Source: Paramuribaculum sp. (GTDB lineage Bacteria; Bacteroidota; Bacteroidia; Bacteroidales; Muribaculaceae). Taken from it: a DNA stretch of 7,738 nucleotides. The notes beneath the pieces were generated by a model. That model worked only from the letters and a program-made list of their open reading frames with translations, had not been told where the DNA came from and made no database searches. The DNA lies in NCBI GenBank assembly GCA_029051965.1, contig JAIDJZ010000183.1, positions 1 through 7,738 of the forward strand. The letters run 5' to 3'. Below are positions 5,621-7,738 of this stretch, piece by piece. The translations under genes were made by a program, and so were the position numbers. Numbering within the stretch: the first letter of the stretch is position 1; each line of letters starts with the position of its first letter.

Positions 5621-7057
5621 ATGGCTCAGTCACAACATCCGTCTGTTTCTTCACGCAGTCTGACGTCCGTTGGTGCGCGATCCTTAAAGTGGATCAAACG
5701 TCGCATTCCGGAACGTCCGATGATCTTCATCCTGTCGGCTCTGGTCGGGATCGGAGCGGGAGTGATGGCATGGGGAGTGAAATCGGCCATCGGATTCCTG
5801 TCGGCTCTGATCACACGCAGCGTGAATGCTACCGGACCCGACCTGTGGCTGCTTCTGACACCGCCGGCCGGCGTGCTGATTGTCGTGTTTCTGCGTAAGT
5901 ACTTTCTGCATGGCGACATTTCCCACGGCGTGCGTGTCATCAAGAAAAAAATAAAAGCCCACGACTCATCCATACCCGCACAAATCACTTTCAGTCCCCT
6001 TCTGACTGCGGCCCTGACTCTCGGATTCGGAGGCTCTGCCGGCACGGAAGGCCCGATCGCATTCAGCGGGGCCGCACTCGGAAGCAATACCGCACGTGCG
6101 TTCGGTCTGAACCGACAGATGGCCATGATCATGATGGGCTGCGGTGCGGGAGCCGGCATCGCAGCGATTTTCAAAGCTCCGGTCGGAGGTGCGCTCTTCA
6201 CCCTTGAAGTACTCCGGATGGGGCTCGGGTCGTTCGGGGTGATGGTCCTGTTTGTGTCAACTCTGATTGCGGGACTGACAGCAACCGCACTTGAAGGCTT
6301 CTCTCTCGAGATGGTCATGCGCGAGGTGACGGCCTACGACCCGCACATCCTCCCCTGGGTGATTGCCCTGGGATTATTCTGCGGAGCCTATTCGCTCTTC
6401 TACAGCTATATAATGAAGCTTATCGAAAACCTGCTCGACATGGTGCCGAACCGGTGGATAAAAGGCAGCGTGTCTGGGTTGCTTGTCGGAGCGTCACTGG
6501 CAGTGTTCCCGTCGCTCTATGGCGAAGGCTACAGCGTCATGGGCGGGATTCTCAACGGGGATTTCAGCGTCATTCTGTTCGGGACACCATTCAACAGCGC
6601 AGAGACGACAGTCAGGACACTACTGCTGACCTCCGCCGCAATCATGGCAATCAAAGGTTTTGTCACCTCTCTGAGCTACAACGGAGGCGGCGTCACAGGC
6701 GAGTTCGCGCCAACGCTGTTTGCCGGATGTTTTGCAGGTCTGGTGTTCGGCGAGTTGTGCAACGTCATGTTCGGGAGCGCTCTTCCGGTTTCACAGATGG
6801 CTTTTTTTGCTATGGCCGGCGTCATGGCGGGAGCAATCCGCGCTCCGATGATGGCCATTTTCATTGTGGTCGAAATGTCATCGGCCTACACATTGATCCT
6901 GCCGGTTGCGATCACGGCCGGAATCTCGTTCGGCATCGTCAGGCTCTTCACCTCCGACAGCTTTTTCACCCGCAGGATGGACCGCAACAACGGTCTTGCA
7001 AGCAAGCTTCAGAAAACGATCAGAAAGGATGATGCGGAACGTGACGGAAAGTTGTAG
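5621..7057 (+). CDS. ClC-family anion channel or anion/proton transporter
   Basis: A 478-residue multi-pass inner-membrane protein of the ClC family, close in length to E. coli ClC-ec1 (473) and without the C-terminal CBS domains carried by many Bacteroidetes relatives. A basic cytosolic N terminus (about 1-32) is followed by repeated hydrophobic helices to about residue 445. Signature regions: GTEGP at 141-145, whose Glu143 matches the external gating glutamate (ClC-ec1 Glu148); GCGAGAGIAAIFKAPVGGALFTLEV at about 173-197 (family GAAAG..AAF.AP..G..F..E); GGGVTGEFAP, matching the GxFxP anion-site motif; and GAIRAPMMAIFIVVEMS. The position of ClC-ec1 Glu203, the internal proton glutamate, is Val197, and the GSGIP loop is replaced by a sequence containing GDISHGV (98-104). 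Chloride or another anion may therefore pass with different proton coupling (inference). The ATG at 5621 gives a normal N terminus; Met34 would remove the basic segment. The next gene's -33 box overlaps its stop. Confidence 0.94.
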   Translation: MAQSQHPSVSSRSLTSVGARSLKWIKRRIPERPMIFILSALVGIGAGVMAWGVKSAIGFLSALITRSVNATGPDLWLLLTPPAGVLIVVFLRKYFLHGDISHGVRVIKKKIKAHDSSIPAQITFSPLLTAALTLGFGGSAGTEGPIAFSGAALGSNTARAFGLNRQMAMIMMGCGAGAGIAAIFKAPVGGALFTLEVLRMGLGSFGVMVLFVSTLIAGLTATALEGFSLEMVMREVTAYDPHILPWVIALGLFCGAYSLFYSYIMKLIENLLDMVPNRWIKGSVSGLLVGASLAVFPSLYGEGYSVMGGILNGDFSVILFGTPFNSAETTVRTLLLTSAAIMAIKGFVTSLSYNGGGVTGEFAPTLFAGCFAGLVFGELCNVMFGSALPVSQMAFFAMAGVMAGAIRAPMMAIFIVVEMSSAYTLILPVAITAGISFGIVRLFTSDSFFTRRMDRNNGLASKLQKTIRKDDAERDGKL

Positions 7058-7082
7058 GGTCGGCAGGAAAGTGTTAACTTTG
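7052..7082 (+). promoter_or_regulatory. Promoter of the RNA methyltransferase gene (TTG, 20 bp, TAACTTTG)
   Basis: A -33 TTG at 7052-7054 and -7 TAACTTTG at 7075-7082 are spaced by 20 bp, the Bacteroidetes consensus. The -33 element overlaps the end of the ClC reading frame (stop TAG at 7055-7057). The predicted start near 7088 gives a leader of about 30 nt before the ATG at 7120. Confidence 0.7.
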
Positions 7083-7119
7083 CCCCGAAAAAAACAATTC
7101 TTCCCTACTAAGATCACTT

Positions 7120-7738
7120 ATGAAACCGATCCGCATCACATCAATCGACGACGAACGCGTCGGAATGTTCGCTTCCCTGACAGAATCGCAGCTCCGTTCG
7201 CGTCTCGACCCTGCCAAATCGGTTTTCATAGCGGAGAGTCCGAAGGTCATCCGCGTTGCGCTCGACAAGGGCTACGAACCGATTGCGTTGCTCTGCGAGG
7301 AACGCCACATAACGGGCGACGCCGCCGACATAATTGCCCGCTGTCCGGAAATCCAGGTGTTTACAGGAGAGCGCGAGGTGCTGGGCTCGCTGACGGGCTA
7401 TGCGCTGACCCGAGGTGTTCTATGCGCGATGCGCCGTCCGGCCGAACGGCCTCTCGAAGAGATAGTTTCAGGAGCGCGACGCATTGCGGTCATTGATGCC
7501 GTCACCGATACGACCAACATCGGAGCGATCTTCCGTTCGGCAGCCGCGCTCGGGATCGATGCCGTGGCACTGACGCGCCGTTCATGCGACCCGTTCAACA
7601 GGCGTTCGGTCCGGGTCTCGATGGGTTCAGTGTTTCTGATTCCATGGGGATGGATTGACGGTCCGGTCTCATCGCTCAGGAAGTTAGGCTTCCGCACCGC
7701 GGCAATGGCACTGAGAAGTGATTCGGTCAATATCGACG
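7120..7738 (+). CDS. SpoU/TrmH-family RNA 2'-O-methyltransferase (partial, 3' end beyond window)
   Basis: An open frame from the ATG at 7120 to the window edge (206 codons visible, no stop). The N-terminal part (about 1-115) resembles the substrate-binding domain that precedes many TrmH-like catalytic domains. The SPOUT catalytic domain follows: motif 1 reads DTTNIGAIFRSAAALG, with Asn133 and Arg139 as the conserved Asn and Arg; motif 2 reads RVSMGSVFLIP, with Ser167-Met168-Gly169. Motif 3, which completes the trefoil knot and the S-adenosylmethionine pocket, lies outside the window. Such enzymes methylate the 2'-hydroxyl of a ribose in 23S rRNA or tRNA; the target base cannot be told from this fragment. 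The start begins a normal family N terminus (MKPIRITSIDDERVGMF) and sits about 30 bp after its promoter. The complete protein would be expected at roughly 250-275 residues. Confidence 0.9.
   Translation, partial: MKPIRITSIDDERVGMFASLTESQLRSRLDPAKSVFIAESPKVIRVALDKGYEPIALLCEERHITGDAADIIARCPEIQVFTGEREVLGSLTGYALTRGVLCAMRRPAERPLEEIVSGARRIAVIDAVTDTTNIGAIFRSAAALGIDAVALTRRSCDPFNRRSVRVSMGSVFLIPWGWIDGPVSSLRKLGFRTAAMALRSDSVNID

Noticed and set aside
5626..6318. A 230-codon open frame on the minus strand inside the ClC gene
   Set aside because: It is antisense to a strongly recognisable ClC sequence, is rich in Arg/Pro/Ser/Ala as expected of a shadow frame in GC-rich DNA, and shows no domain or promoter.
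6906..7496. A 196-codon plus-strand open frame bridging the ClC 3' end and the methyltransferase start
   Set aside because: It overlaps two well-supported genes in another frame and is Arg/Ser/Pro-rich; the SpoU motifs lie in the frame starting at 7120.

Overview
The window looks like chromosomal DNA of a Bacteroidales bacterium. Four kinds of evidence support this. Several genes are preceded by the Bacteroidetes sigma-ABfr -7 element TAnnTTTG instead of sigma70 boxes. Shine-Dalgarno sequences are weak or absent. The Crp/Fnr protein, the SPOR lipoprotein and the MaeB protein have the form usual in that order. The tRNA gene does not encode its CCA end. Genus cannot be fixed from sequence alone; the fairly high GC of the core genes (60-63% in sampled blocks) would suit a Muribaculaceae-like relative (inference).

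Layout: (1) 1-124 is a control region with two copies of the same -7 promoter motif facing outward. (2) 125-1512 is a convergent pair of lower-GC genes, a Crp/Fnr-family regulator (+) and an RNase Z-like metallo-beta-lactamase-fold hydrolase (-), whose stops are 2 bp apart. (3) 1513-1932 is a 420-bp AT-rich intergenic region with the promoter of the hydrolase, an AT palindrome, and the promoter and structured leader of maeB. (4) 1933-5345 holds three same-strand genes: a malic enzyme/phosphotransacetylase fusion (maeB), a YfcE-type phosphoesterase and a SPOR-domain lipoprotein. (5) 5380-5552 is a self-contained tRNA-Leu(UAG) unit with its own promoter and a strong intrinsic terminator. (6) 5621-7057 is a ClC-family anion channel/transporter. 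(7) 7120 to the window end is a SpoU/TrmH-family RNA 2'-O-methyltransferase cut by the window edge, with its own promoter.

Most of the window is ordinary housekeeping: central carbon metabolism, a tRNA, RNA modification, anion transport and cell-envelope peptidoglycan binding. The parts that deserve a second look are the compositionally distinct regulator/hydrolase pair with its inverted-repeat promoter region, the palindrome overlapping the hydrolase promoter, an apparent His-to-Cys change in the hydrolase, the alternative stem-loops in the maeB leader, and ClC selectivity and coupling positions that differ from the model transporter. I see no CRISPR array, insertion sequence, transposase, integrase, toxin-antitoxin pair or defence system, and no convincing wholly new system.
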